This document shows positions 1 through 8,704 of a stretch of DNA of 18,793 bases, piece by piece. Under the pieces are notes generated by a model that searched no databases, was not told the origin of the DNA, and saw nothing but the letters and a program-made list of their open reading frames with translations. The stretch's first letter is position 1. Every line of letters starts with the position of its first letter. The stretch is from Candidatus Zixiibacteriota bacterium. GTDB lineage: Bacteria; Zixibacteria; MSB-5A5; GN15; JAAZOE01. The stretch lies in NCBI GenBank assembly GCA_012797915.1, contig JAAZOE010000323.1, positions 1 through 18,793 on the forward strand, read 5' to 3'. The position numbers and the translations under genes were made by a program.

Positions 1-301
1 CGACCGCGCCGATCCACAACCCCCCGGCGTACAGCGGCGACCGGACGTCCTCACCGCTCCGAATCTTGCTGGTGTCGCCGGCATAGGTGAAATAGGTCCC
101 GTAGTCGTTGCCGAACAGTCCCCCCAGGTCCCGCGCAAAGTTGGCCCGGTTGGTCACAAACATCAGGATGCGGTTGGCATCGATGTACTGTTTGTTGTCG
201 ATCGACAGGGCCGTTCCGCTCGTCGTCCCCTTGGGCGGCGCCGCCGTCAATGGCAGCGCACAGAGGAGAACAAGCAACAGACTGAAGAGTTTTATTCTCA
301 T
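1..301 (-). CDS. Secreted protein, N-terminal part only (cut by window edge)
   Basis: The reading frame runs open off the left edge, so only about 100 N-terminal residues are visible. It begins with a clear signal peptide (MRIKLFSLLLVLLCALPLTAA), so the protein is exported. The mature part contains NRILMFVTNRANFARDL followed by GLFGNDYGTYF and LYAGGLWIGAV. I recall this pattern from large uncharacterised secreted proteins of FCB-group bacteria, but no enzyme family can be assigned. Three in-frame ATGs at 316, 310 and 301 are possible starts. I chose 301 because AGGATGAGG lies just before it and the signal peptide then has normal length. The gene begins within about 20 nt of the receptor stop codon, so it is probably co-transcribed and may be translationally coupled to it. 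A role as a partner of the receptor is inference. Confidence 0.7.
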   Translation of the reverse strand, partial: MRIKLFSLLLVLLCALPLTAAPPKGTTSGTALSIDNKQYIDANRILMFVTNRANFARDLGGLFGNDYGTYFTYAGDTSKIRSGEDVRSPLYAGGLWIGAV

Positions 302-321
302 GTTCCTCATCCTCATCTTTC

Positions 322-3291
322 CTAGAATGACATCCGCACGCCCAGGAATATGATCCGCGGGATGGCGTAGTTTTTGGGGTTGTTTTGCGCCAGGCTGTAC
401 CGGTAGGCGAATTCCTCGCCCTGCAGGTTGCCGGAGGCCAACTCCGTCTGATCCGCGGCCCGCACCTGGCCTTCCTCGGATTCCAGATACCCGGAGGTGT
501 TGCTCTTGCCGGTCCCCTCGTACACCGCCGTGGAATTCTCCGTGTTGAGCACGTTCCGAATCCACAGGTACGGCGTCACCTGGTACCCGGCGTAGTTGAA
601 GGTCCGCTCCAGCTTCAAATCCATCTGGAACGTCCAGGGCAGGTTGGCCGAGTTGATCGGTCCGACCGGCAGCTGCTGCACCGAAGCGTTGGGGCTGACG
701 CCGTCATACACCACCATCGGCGTATACGGCGTACCGCTGGCCGCCTGGAAGATCACGTCCAGACCGAAGTTCTCCAGCGGATGCCAGTCCCCCAGCATCG
801 GGCCCTCGCCCCTGACCGTGCGCAGGTCGAAGATGCCGATGATGCTGTGGCGCTGGTCGTAATCCAGCGGGGAGGTGAATTTCGGCACCCCCTGCGGGTT
901 CTTCCAGCCGACGTTGAAACCTGACTGCGCATACGACCCGGTCCCGCTGGCATAGCTGAGCGAGTACTTCAAGTCGATGGTGATGTTGCGGGTCCGGCGC
1001 ATGTTCAGGTTGAAATCGAACCCCTTGATCGTGCCGAAGTCGGAGTTGCCGTAGTAGGTGTACTGCTGCGGATCGACGTTGAACATGGTCGTCACCTGGG
1101 TCAGGTCGGACACGTCCTTGTAATAGGCTGCCGCCTCAAAGGCGGTGTTGGCCCCCAGCTGATGGGTCAGGCCGAATTCGTACTGGGTCGTCTTCTCCGG
1201 CTCGAGGTTGGGGCTGGGGAAGGGATAGTACGATCCGGCGGTGATCCGCTCGGCCATGAAATCGTACCCGATATACAGATTCAGCAGGTCCGGCCGCTGA
1301 TAGAACTTGCCGTAATTCATGTATAACTGCGTCCGGTCGCTGACCGGGAAGGCGATGCCCAGCCGCGGCGACACGCGGGTGAACTTCTTGCTGTCTTCCA
1401 GATCGCTCCGATCGAGATCGCTGTTGCCGACGTGCGCCGGATCGAACGGATCGTGCAGGTCGCGCAGCCGCAGCGACTTATAATCGAAATAGTCGAACCG
1501 CAGACCGGCGTTGATGATCAGGCCGCGCCAATCCAGACGATTCTGAAGGTAAATACCGAGGTTGATCGGATGCTTGGTGTCGTTCAGGAAGGATTCATCA
1601 TCGGATTCCTCGCCGTCGGCGTCAAACCCGTACCGGTTCAGCCGTTCGGTCACGAACCCGGCCGACTGATCCTGGGTGGCGTTCAGGTTCTCGAAATAGC
1701 GGACCGTATGCCGCTGGAAATCGAACCCGAACTTGAGGGTGTTGAACTGGCCGATCTGCCGGGTGATGTCCCCCTTGGCCCCGATATAGGCCGATTTCCG
1801 GTGCAGATAACCGGCCCAATACGACTCCATGAAGGTCACGAAGGTGTCTTCCGCCGTGGTGTCGAAAAACAGGTAACTGCTGGCGAAAATGCTGTCCCCT
1901 TCGCGGAACAGGTTATGCACGTCGTACTCGGGATTGGCCAGAATGACCGAATCCTTGTTTCCCAAACTGTCGGTCGACACCAGATACCGGTCATAGGCGT
2001 CGTAATTGTCGAAAATCTTGCCGTCGCCCCGCTTCCGCTCGGTCACGAAATACGACGCGCTGAGGTTGTAAATCGTCTTCGGGTCGAGCGTATGGGTGAT
2101 CTTGGCGTTCAACCCGAGGTTTTTGTCCTCGTACCGCGGCGAATGCCCGATCTGGTCGGGGAAGGCCGGGTTCAGATAGTAGTGGCGGTATTCCTGCCAC
2201 TTCTCGATGGAACCGTTGCCGGACAGCGACAGCCGCATGTTCTTGGTGACGTCGAAATCCAGCTTGCCCTGGTACGACCAGCCGCTGGTCGAATTGTTGG
2301 GCATCCGCTGGGGGTCCTCGAACAGGTCCGCCAGACCGTACTCCTCGTAGATATCCTTGGTCCTGATCGACGGGGCCCGGTCGCGGCTGAATCGCCGCTC
2401 GCCGGAAACGAAGAAGAAGGCGTTCTCCAGCCCCGGCACCGGCCCGCTGAAGTCGCCGGAATACCAGTTCTGGTCGTAGCTGTCGTAGCCGAACGGCGTG
2501 GCCGCGTTGTCGCTGATCAAATCGAGGTTGCCGTGGTATTTGTTGGTCCCCGAGTTGGTGGTCACGTTGACGATACCGGAGGCCACGTGCCCGTACTCCG
2601 CCGAGAACGCGCCCGAGGTGACCGAAATCTCCTTGATGGCGTTGTTGTTGATGTTGGTCGTGGATATGCCCGACAACGGATCCTGCTGCGAGAATCCGTC
2701 GACATAATAGGCCACTTCCGAGGGCCGCCCGCCGCGCAGGTTGATCTCCGCGCCGGTGGAGCCCACCGCTTCGCGGTCGCCGCGCTGCCGGGTATCCACG
2801 TTGGAGTTCATGCGGACCACGCTGTTCTGAATGCCAACCACCTGCTCGATGCCGCGGGTCGGCATGGCCAGCAGCTTGTCCCGCTCCACGATGTTGACCA
2901 TCGTGGTTTTGTCCTTGTTGACCAGGGGACGCTCCGCCCGGACCGTGATGACCTTGCCGGTCTCGGTGACTTCCGACACCAGCTCCTGGTCGCGGAAGGT
3001 GGCTAGGTCGACGGAGACGTGGACATTCTCCACCTCGACCTTGCCGTACCCGATCGAGCTGAAGGCCAGAGTATACGTCCCGACGGGAACGTTCAAAATG
3101 GTGTATTTGCCGTCCACGCCGGTCTTTGCACCCATCGTCGTGCCCACGATGCTGACCGAGACGCCGACGAGCGGCTCTTTGGTGCCGGCGTCGGTCACCG
3201 TACCGGTGACTCTCCCGACCGCCGCCCCGAACGCCGATCCCGCCAGCAGGCATACGACGACACATGCCGCCAGTAACAGTTTCGGTTTCAT
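322..3291 (-). CDS. TonB-dependent outer-membrane receptor with N-terminal carboxypeptidase-regulatory-like domain
   Basis: 989 residues. A signal peptide (about 1-23) is followed by a carboxypeptidase-D regulatory-like beta-sandwich (about 26-105: GRVTGTVTDAGTKEPLVGVSV, then DGKYTILNVPVGTYTL). A plug domain follows (about 110-250: AEINLRGGRPSEVAYYVDG, then GAFSAEYGHVASGIVNVTT), then a long barrel rich in aromatic and acidic residues. The last residue is Phe (RIIFLGVRMSF), the usual Bam recognition end. Family knowledge: such receptors import ligands across the outer membrane using TonB/ExbBD energy; the substrate cannot be read from sequence. I see no clear TonB box. The start is supported by AAAGGAGG about 13 nt upstream. 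The length is normal for the class. The next gene begins right after its stop. It lies downstream of the cytochrome operon on the same strand, but 540 bp and a strong hairpin separate the two. Confidence 0.93.
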   Translation of the reverse strand: MKPKLLLAACVVVCLLAGSAFGAAVGRVTGTVTDAGTKEPLVGVSVSIVGTTMGAKTGVDGKYTILNVPVGTYTLAFSSIGYGKVEVENVHVSVDLATFRDQELVSEVTETGKVITVRAERPLVNKDKTTMVNIVERDKLLAMPTRGIEQVVGIQNSVVRMNSNVDTRQRGDREAVGSTGAEINLRGGRPSEVAYYVDGFSQQDPLSGISTTNINNNAIKEISVTSGAFSAEYGHVASGIVNVTTNSGTNKYHGNLDLISDNAATPFGYDSYDQNWYSGDFSGPVPGLENAFFFVSGERRFSRDRAPSIRTKDIYEEYGLADLFEDPQRMPNNSTSGWSYQGKLDFDVTKNMRLSLSGNGSIEKWQEYRHYYLNPAFPDQIGHSPRYEDKNLGLNAKITHTLDPKTIYNLSASYFVTERKRGDGKIFDNYDAYDRYLVSTDSLGNKDSVILANPEYDVHNLFREGDSIFASSYLFFDTTAEDTFVTFMESYWAGYLHRKSAYIGAKGDITRQIGQFNTLKFGFDFQRHTVRYFENLNATQDQSAGFVTERLNRYGFDADGEESDDESFLNDTKHPINLGIYLQNRLDWRGLIINAGLRFDYFDYKSLRLRDLHDPFDPAHVGNSDLDRSDLEDSKKFTRVSPRLGIAFPVSDRTQLYMNYGKFYQRPDLLNLYIGYDFMAERITAGSYYPFPSPNLEPEKTTQYEFGLTHQLGANTAFEAAAYYKDVSDLTQVTTMFNVDPQQYTYYGNSDFGTIKGFDFNLNMRRTRNITIDLKYSLSYASGTGSYAQSGFNVGWKNPQGVPKFTSPLDYDQRHSIIGIFDLRTVRGEGPMLGDWHPLENFGLDVIFQAASGTPYTPMVVYDGVSPNASVQQLPVGPINSANLPWTFQMDLKLERTFNYAGYQVTPYLWIRNVLNTENSTAVYEGTGKSNTSGYLESEEGQVRAADQTELASGNLQGEEFAYRYSLAQNNPKNYAIPRIIFLGVRMSF

Positions 3292-3834
3292 GCTTTTGCT
3301 CTCCTCCTTTGTCGTGATATGAAATGCACGTGTGCGTGTGATATCCTGCTGTCGCCAATGACCGCCATGCGCCCCCTACTCCGTTGTGCCGCCATTGGAC
3401 ATAACTCCCTTTATGTCTCCTCAGGCCCGCGGGACATCCATCCCGCCGCGGCCGCCGCAATCGGCGGCCCGCCACCTATATGGTCAGTCCGAGGTCGTTA
3501 TCTGTCAACAAAAACCATGGGAGGCCGGTAAATAATCAATGGCCGTCTCACCGGCCCGCGGCGGTTCGGGAGTCCCGGAAGTGAGGTCGAACAGGTCATC
3601 CGTCCCATGGTCTCCAAGGTTGTCGCCGTTCCTCTGGCGCCCTTGCCGGCGTCGCCGGAAAGGTCGGACAATCATCTCTCTTTCTCTGATTCTATCGGCG
3701 GGATACCCCCTTGGTATTACCATCCGGACCGATTTTTTTCGGCCCGTTCGCATTCCATCCGCCGAACCGCGCCGGGGCGATGGAGAATCAATGTCGGCCG
3801 GACCCGCCCGGGTCCGGCCGACCATGAGGTATGA
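3292..3834. other. Long intergenic region without a convincing gene
   Basis: No reading frame here has plausible protein composition; the open frames are Arg/Pro/Gly-rich and look like GC-driven noise. On the minus strand there is a TTGACA at 3503-3508, a possible -35 for the receptor, but no good -10 at 16-18 nt from it. Small inverted repeats include ATACC/GGTAT near 3703-3717 and CCGA/TCGG around an A/T run near 3732-3745. A 26-codon frame with a purine-rich site (AGGGGG) runs from 3368 to 3288, and its stop overlaps the receptor start (see findings). I looked for cobalamin, glycine and c-di-GMP riboswitch cores and recognised none. Confidence 0.5.
3793..3822 (-). terminator. Strong hairpin downstream of the cytochrome operon
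   Basis: A perfect 14-bp inverted repeat (GTCGGCCGGACCCG and its complement) has a 2-nt centre and begins 12 nt after the stop of the last cytochrome gene. The following minus-strand bases (ATTGATTCTCC) are AT-rich but not a true U-tract, so it may be an imperfect intrinsic terminator or a 3'-end stabilising hairpin. It sits where a transcription end of the operon is expected. Confidence 0.7.
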
Positions 3835-5952
3835 TTAATGGGCAGCGGATATCCGCGGAGGCCCGGTCCGCTCGGCGACGCCGCTCGGATTCAGATACGC
3901 GATGGCCGATTGCAGCAGCCCGACGGCGTAGGCGGTGTTGTGGACCCCCAGCGAATGATCATTTTTGACAAACAGGTAGTTGTACAACGCCCCGCTGGAA
4001 TCGGCGTTGGTCACGTTCAAGCCATCGGTCGGCTCCAGTACCATCTCCCCGCCTTCATCGACCCAGCTCAGGAGCCCGGCATTGGTCAGGAGCGTTTCCA
4101 GATCGGCCAACAGCCCGGCGACTTCGGTCTGGCTTCCCTCATAATCGAAATCCTCGACCTCGCCGTCGTGACAGAGCGCGGTATTGCATCCCAGCGTGTT
4201 TTCGAATTCGGCCTCCTCGTTGGCCATGTAAAACGCATGGCCGCCGGTGCCGTAGGCCGAACCGGCCATGTGACAATCCAGGCAACCGTCCGGGGTTACA
4301 TTGGTATGCGCCGAATGGTCGTACTCGTACCCGTCATACTCATAGGCGTTGACCCCCAGGAGCATGTCGCTCTGCGGACTGCCGTGCGGCCCCCAATGCG
4401 TCGTCAGGCTGACGTTGTTGGAAACATAGGTGGAGGCGTTGCGGCGGCTCTGATGACAGGCGGCGCAGAGATTGGCGTCTCCCTTGTCGAAGGTCGTCCC
4501 GTTGGCCAACGTGACGGCGTTCTCGACCCGCAGGCCCAGCGTGCCGGTGGTATGCGGCTGGTGGCAGGTGAAACAGCCGATGCGGGTGAACTGGTCCCCC
4601 ACGGCCGGTACCCCGGTCATCCGGGCCACGAATCCTTCGTTGGTATGGCACCGTTCGCAGGTCGTGCTGCCGCCGCCCAGGCGGTTCTCGTTGTAGGTCT
4701 CCCCGGTCCCGTGGGCCGATTGGTCGTACTGCTGCCGCGCGGCCAGCAACTTCCCGCCCAGCGTGCCGGGGTCGTCGCTGTGACAGGTGAAACAGGAGGC
4801 CGCCTCGCCGGCATCGGCCGGATGCACCTGAGAGGCGTTGGAGGCCGCCCAGGCCTTCGTATTTTCCGGCAGGGCCGGATTATGACAGCCCGCTTTCAAA
4901 CAAGTGTATTCAACCGTCAAATACGGGTTGGCGACCTCGCCGCCGTCGGCAATCATCGAGGCCGTCGGATCAGGATTGATGACCATCAGGTGAGAATGAA
5001 CATCCCCCTCATACGTTCCGGAGGCGTACGCCGACCAGGCCGCCTTGGCCATGTGGCATTCGATGCAGGTGACGCCGTCATCGTAATGCGGTAATGCCGA
5101 GCGGGCGTAACTCTGGACCTCGTCCAGATGGCAGTTTTCGCACCGATTGACCAGCCCCCGCGCCCGATCCGGATTGCCGGGATGGAGGCTGACATGCGGA
5201 TCATGGCAATCGACACATTCCAGCGTCAGGTGCTTGCCGGCGAATAACTCGTTGTACTGCTGATGATCCTTGATGAATCCGTTCGCCGCCTGGATGGTCG
5301 AAACCTCCCCCTTGATATGGCACCGTCCGCACAGCGCCGACGACCGGTCGACGGTTAACGCCGCCTTGTAGGGATCTGCGACATGATCGCCGCCGGGACC
5401 GTGGCAGGCTTCGCATTGAACGCCGTCGAAACGCCAGTGTCCGGCGATATTCTCCTTTCCTTCCTGATTTCCCTCGGCGATATATCCGGTCGTGTGACAC
5501 TGCGCGCAGGCATACTCCTCGACCCCCGGCGTGGCGCCGTCATAATCGTCAATCGTCTCCGTCGCCATGGTGAACAGCCGGTCGGGGCCGTAATAGATGC
5601 CGCCGGTGGCGGCCTCGGTGAAATTGGCTTTCCACCAGAACCCGCCGATGACCCGGTCGATATCTCCCCAAGCCAGGTCGGCCGGTTTTTGCAGCGGCGT
5701 CACATAATCGGGGAAATGCCCCGCCTGCTGGACCGAATCGGCCGTGGCCAGCATCGATGGATGGCCGGTCTTGACGAAATCGGCGTAGATGTCGGCATGA
5801 CAGGCCTGACAGGCCGAACTGCCGACATAGGCAGCCTGGCCGGCGGGGACGATGGAGATGATCTCGTTGGTCACCTTCCGTTCGCATCCCGCCGCCGTCA
5901 AGAGCGCCAGCGCGACGACCGCCGACAGCCACAGTATGTGCGCGTATTTCAT
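3835..5952 (-). CDS. Outer-membrane/surface multiheme cytochrome c, lipoprotein, 14 heme motifs (OmcB/MtrC role)
   Basis: 705 residues. The signal peptide ends in TAAGC, so Cys23 is a probable lipidation site (-3 residue Ala is tolerated but not ideal). I count 14 heme sites. Twelve are CX2CH, with first Cys at 48, 149, 180, 208, 246, 271, 296, 387, 432, 460, 496 and 557. Two are CX4CH: CLKAGCH at 351 and CNTALCH at 589. Many free His residues are available as distal ligands. The C-terminal stretch NDHSLGVHNTAYAVGLLQ resembles the tail of nitrite-reductase-like multiheme cytochromes, but no NrfA-type CWSCK site is present. Context: it follows the barrel gene by 14 nt and the periplasmic cytochrome precedes that, the order expected for a porin-cytochrome complex. 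Inferred role: surface terminal of the electron conduit, passing electrons to (or from) extracellular acceptors. It is not a recognisable sequence homologue of MtrC; the role rests on context, lipobox and heme number. SD: GAGG 8 nt before ATG. Confidence 0.9.
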   Translation of the reverse strand: MKYAHILWLSAVVALALLTAAGCERKVTNEIISIVPAGQAAYVGSSACQACHADIYADFVKTGHPSMLATADSVQQAGHFPDYVTPLQKPADLAWGDIDRVIGGFWWKANFTEAATGGIYYGPDRLFTMATETIDDYDGATPGVEEYACAQCHTTGYIAEGNQEGKENIAGHWRFDGVQCEACHGPGGDHVADPYKAALTVDRSSALCGRCHIKGEVSTIQAANGFIKDHQQYNELFAGKHLTLECVDCHDPHVSLHPGNPDRARGLVNRCENCHLDEVQSYARSALPHYDDGVTCIECHMAKAAWSAYASGTYEGDVHSHLMVINPDPTASMIADGGEVANPYLTVEYTCLKAGCHNPALPENTKAWAASNASQVHPADAGEAASCFTCHSDDPGTLGGKLLAARQQYDQSAHGTGETYNENRLGGGSTTCERCHTNEGFVARMTGVPAVGDQFTRIGCFTCHQPHTTGTLGLRVENAVTLANGTTFDKGDANLCAACHQSRRNASTYVSNNVSLTTHWGPHGSPQSDMLLGVNAYEYDGYEYDHSAHTNVTPDGCLDCHMAGSAYGTGGHAFYMANEEAEFENTLGCNTALCHDGEVEDFDYEGSQTEVAGLLADLETLLTNAGLLSWVDEGGEMVLEPTDGLNVTNADSSGALYNYLFVKNDHSLGVHNTAYAVGLLQSAIAYLNPSGVAERTGPPRISAAH

Positions 5953-5966
5953 GGCCGCACCTCTCT

Positions 5967-7535
5967 TTATAGCCTAAAACCCTTTGTTATATTCACGGTC
6001 ACAATGTTGCCGGTGTAGTACCGGTCGTTGACCAGGAAATCATCGTAGTTAACCGCCCGGTAGGTCGCGTCGAGCGTCAGGTCGGGGCGAAGATCGTATT
6101 CCGCCCCGATCGACAGCCCGAATTTCTCCACATCGCGATCGCGCCGGCTCCGGTAGTAGGTCCCCCCGAGGTTCCCGCGGATATGCCGCCAGGACATCGT
6201 CCGGAGGGATCCGGTGATGACATGATCGGAAAATTCGTAATTGTCCGGCGCGACTGCCGCCCGGTTTTCGAACGTCCCGAGATAATAGGAGTACGTCACC
6301 ATGGCCGTTCCGTACCGCAGCCGGTCGACGGTGACGGCGGCGGTGACGGCGGTGTACTCGACCCGGGTGTCGAGATCGTCGTTGGTCCGCACCCGCCCCT
6401 GATACTGCAGCGACAGATCGCCGTGCAGCGTATCCTGGAACCGGACGCCGAATTGATACCGGGTGACATCCTCGTCCCCCAGCAGGGTGGCGCCGGTTTT
6501 GACTTCCTTCAACCGCGTCGACCATCGTCCCCGCAACGATATCCGCGGATCGGGTTTCACCCACCCGGCGGCCATCAGGATATTGGCCACCGTCCGATCG
6601 ATCAGATCGTCGGCGATCCGGTTTTCATACCCGACCCGGACCCCGCCCCAGCGGGGCCAGCTCCGGGCAGCCGCGAGGGTGGTGACAACATTGTCGGTTT
6701 CGGCGTAACCGACGCTGTGTTTGTTCCGGGCGAACAGGAAACGGCCGTCCAGCGACCATCCCAACGGCAGCATCGCCCGGACTCCCCCCCATCCGGTACG
6801 AGTAACCAACTCCGTTTCCGTCCAGTCATGCCGGTTCCGGCGATAGTGGTATCCTCCGGAGATCGTCACCCGGTGGTACCGGGGAATCGGCAGGAAGGCC
6901 GTCACCGAAAACTGCCGCGCGTCGCGGTCGCCGTCGGTATACAGCTCATCGCTGAAATTGAAGGTGCGGTATTCCAGACGAAGCGTCCCGCCGGCCAGAA
7001 ACGTCTGGGCCCCGATCGAGATCGACGATTGGGTATAATCAGTGCCGACGACCGTGGTATCGCCCCGGAATTCGTACGGCAGGACCCAACCGCCGTGCTT
7101 CCTGGCCAGGTCGAACCCGCCGAAGAAGTGGAAATACTTCAGCGGCATGCATTCGAACTGCCCTCCGGCGACGCTCCGGCGGGTGAATGTCCCGCCGTCG
7201 AAACTATAGGTGCGCCGATATTGATTGTGGTACAGCGACACCCCGAACCGGCCCGGTTTGGAAATCCCGGCGCGGAGATGACGGTTATTCAGCGTGATAT
7301 TCTGCAGGTCGGCGAAGAGGTTGAGGCCGCCGCCGGTCAGATAGCGGAACTTATCGAGCGACAGGCTCGGTCCCTCATAGGTGTTGAACGTCTCCTGATT
7401 GACCGCCAGATTCCCTTCTTCATCCAGAACGACATACCCGACCCGGACCCGGCCGCCGTTGTCGGCCGCAACTGCCGTTCCGGCCAGAAGGAACAGGGCG
7501 ATCGACAGTGACGAAAGCGCGCACAGTCTTCTCAT
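5967..7535 (-). CDS. Outer-membrane beta-barrel protein, MtrB/PioB-like porin of a porin-cytochrome complex
   Basis: 522 residues. A signal peptide (about 1-23, ending AVA|AD) is followed entirely by alternating polar/hydrophobic stretches rich in Tyr, Arg, Thr and Gly, typical of amphipathic barrel strands (for example GGTLRLEYRTFNF, HRVTISGGYHYRR, RYGTAMVTYSYYL, ADIV-free turns rich in Asp/Asn). It has no heme motif and almost no Cys; a single Cys is seen in GQFECMPL, so the N-terminal CXXC of Shewanella MtrB is absent. At 522 residues it is shorter than MtrB. Position is the strongest evidence: 10 nt after the periplasmic 11-heme gene and 14 nt before the lipoprotein 14-heme gene. By analogy with MtrB, PioB and Geobacter Omb proteins, it would form the sheath through which the two cytochromes meet. 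Strong SD GGAGG 4 nt before ATG. A general porin or adhesin is the alternative. Confidence 0.85.
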   Translation of the reverse strand: MRRLCALSSLSIALFLLAGTAVAADNGGRVRVGYVVLDEEGNLAVNQETFNTYEGPSLSLDKFRYLTGGGLNLFADLQNITLNNRHLRAGISKPGRFGVSLYHNQYRRTYSFDGGTFTRRSVAGGQFECMPLKYFHFFGGFDLARKHGGWVLPYEFRGDTTVVGTDYTQSSISIGAQTFLAGGTLRLEYRTFNFSDELYTDGDRDARQFSVTAFLPIPRYHRVTISGGYHYRRNRHDWTETELVTRTGWGGVRAMLPLGWSLDGRFLFARNKHSVGYAETDNVVTTLAAARSWPRWGGVRVGYENRIADDLIDRTVANILMAAGWVKPDPRISLRGRWSTRLKEVKTGATLLGDEDVTRYQFGVRFQDTLHGDLSLQYQGRVRTNDDLDTRVEYTAVTAAVTVDRLRYGTAMVTYSYYLGTFENRAAVAPDNYEFSDHVITGSLRTMSWRHIRGNLGGTYYRSRRDRDVEKFGLSIGAEYDLRPDLTLDATYRAVNYDDFLVNDRYYTGNIVTVNITKGFRL

Positions 7536-7545
7536 CGGTCCTCCG

Positions 7546-8490
7546 CTAGCGGATCAGGGCGTGACAACCGGTCCGAAAACAATCCCCACCCACCCGGGCC
7601 GCCATCGCCGGGTCGAGGAACCGATTGCTGACAAACGACCCGTGGATATCGGTATGGCAGACCAGGCAGTTATAATCGGCCCAGATGCCACCGTGCGCCG
7701 TGATATGCCCGACCGGGGCGTGGCATCGCCGGCAGAGATGGACCGTCGGCTGCGCCAGCAGATGATCGTTTTCGCTGCCGTGGGGATTATGGCACTCCGT
7801 GCACCCCCCCTCCGCCACGGAATACCCATTGACCGCTTCGTGTTCATACGGGAACGGCCCCGCCTCGGCCGGGTGGCATCCCCGGCAGATGGCCGCCAGA
7901 TCGTATCCGGGACGATTATCCGCCCGCTTGATCACCCGATGACAGCTGAGACAGGTGATATTTCCCTGAAAAACCGGATGTTGTGAAGCCCGCGCGAATC
8001 CGGTCGCCGCCTCCTGATGGCAGGGCAGGCAGTATTCCGCCCGGTCATCCAAAAGCAGCGGTTTGTCGTCCACGTGAATCCGATGGCACTTCGTGCAGTT
8101 CATCTCCTGGACGGCATGAACGTCGAACCCGTAGTTGTCCAGCCCGATATGGGCCAAGTGACATTGAGTGCAGGTGACGAACGCCTCGTGGCCGGCCAGC
8201 TCCGCCGGGGTGGTGATTGTCTCCCGGTCCGGATTGTCGACATGCATTTCGGCCCCGGCGTGACAACTGACACAGGCCACCACGATTTTCGGCTGGGAAT
8301 ATTCCGAGCCCAATCGATGCGGACCGGGTTCGAGCGATCGGTTCAAACCGTCGTGGCAATCCAGGCAGGTTGAATCGGTCGGCGGGTCCGTCGTCTGCGA
8401 CCGGGCGGGAGAAGAGTCCGAGAGGAACATTACGACGAGAACGATTGCCGCCCCTGCTGCATTCCCTGCAATGGCGCGCAGTAATCGCAT
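7546..8490 (-). CDS. Periplasmic multiheme cytochrome c, MtrA/DmsE-like, 11 heme motifs
   Basis: 314 residues. The N-terminus is hydrophobic (residues 10-24, signal peptide; no lipobox). Eleven heme sites: CX2CH with first Cys at 42, 73, 107, 132, 154, 180, 202, 230, 253 and 275, and CX4CH (CFRTGCH) at 304, only four residues before the last heme's chain end. The string EGGCTECHNPHGSEN is typical of decaheme DmsE/MtrA/PioA-type cytochromes, which have ten hemes at about 320-340 residues; this protein fits the length but has one extra, noncanonical C-terminal heme. Predicted role: a long molecular wire that enters the barrel from the periplasmic side and carries electrons to the surface lipoprotein. 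SD GAGG 7 nt upstream of ATG supports the start. The barrel gene follows after 10 nt. A 214-nt gap with a small hairpin separates it from the upstream NapC-type gene. Confidence 0.9.
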   Translation of the reverse strand: MRLLRAIAGNAAGAAIVLVVMFLSDSSPARSQTTDPPTDSTCLDCHDGLNRSLEPGPHRLGSEYSQPKIVVACVSCHAGAEMHVDNPDRETITTPAELAGHEAFVTCTQCHLAHIGLDNYGFDVHAVQEMNCTKCHRIHVDDKPLLLDDRAEYCLPCHQEAATGFARASQHPVFQGNITCLSCHRVIKRADNRPGYDLAAICRGCHPAEAGPFPYEHEAVNGYSVAEGGCTECHNPHGSENDHLLAQPTVHLCRRCHAPVGHITAHGGIWADYNCLVCHTDIHGSFVSNRFLDPAMAARVGGDCFRTGCHALIR

Positions 8491-8511
8491 GGAACATCCT
8501 CGCTGTTATGG

Positions 8512-8528
8512 CGGGGGAAACGCCCCCG
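8512..8528 (-). other. Small GC hairpin in the 214-nt gap before the periplasmic cytochrome
   Basis: A 6-bp stem CGGGGG/CCCCCG with a 5-nt loop lies 22 nt upstream of the start of the 11-heme gene, in the only sizeable gap inside the operon (8491-8704). No U-tract follows. It could act as an RNA processing or attenuation point between the inner-membrane and outer-membrane halves of the operon. I see no convincing promoter in the gap. Function is inference. Confidence 0.35.
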
Positions 8529-8704
8529 ATACTCACCCAAAGCTCATACGTAGGAAAGGGCAGGTCCAAAAGCAAGATAAATGGACGAGCACCCCCTCCG
8601 GAATCGATTTTTCGAGGAGGACAGTTGCCGAACGGGAGTCCAGGATATCGGCGAAACGATCGTCGTCGCTTCACCCGACCGCCGCGCCGACGTTCCCGCC
8701 GTCC

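Noticed and set aside
1432..3006. Long plus-strand open frame (524 codons) opposite the TonB receptor gene
   Set aside because: Its product is Val/Gly/Arg/Pro-rich without domain structure, and the minus-strand receptor explains the region fully. GC-rich codon use leaves antisense frames open.
3292..3834. Riboswitch upstream of the TonB receptor
   Set aside because: I found no cobalamin-box, glycine or c-di-GMP core sequence; only small local hairpins.
3505..3838. Open frames of about 100 codons on both strands in the receptor-cytochrome gap
   Set aside because: Arg/Pro/Gly/Ser-rich, no Shine-Dalgarno support, and the plus-strand frame runs through the terminator hairpin.
3838..7511. Plus-strand frames of about 418 and 442 codons opposite the 14-heme cytochrome and the barrel
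   Set aside because: No recognisable domain, and composition typical of antisense frames. The minus-strand genes have signal peptides, Shine-Dalgarno sites and tight operon spacing.
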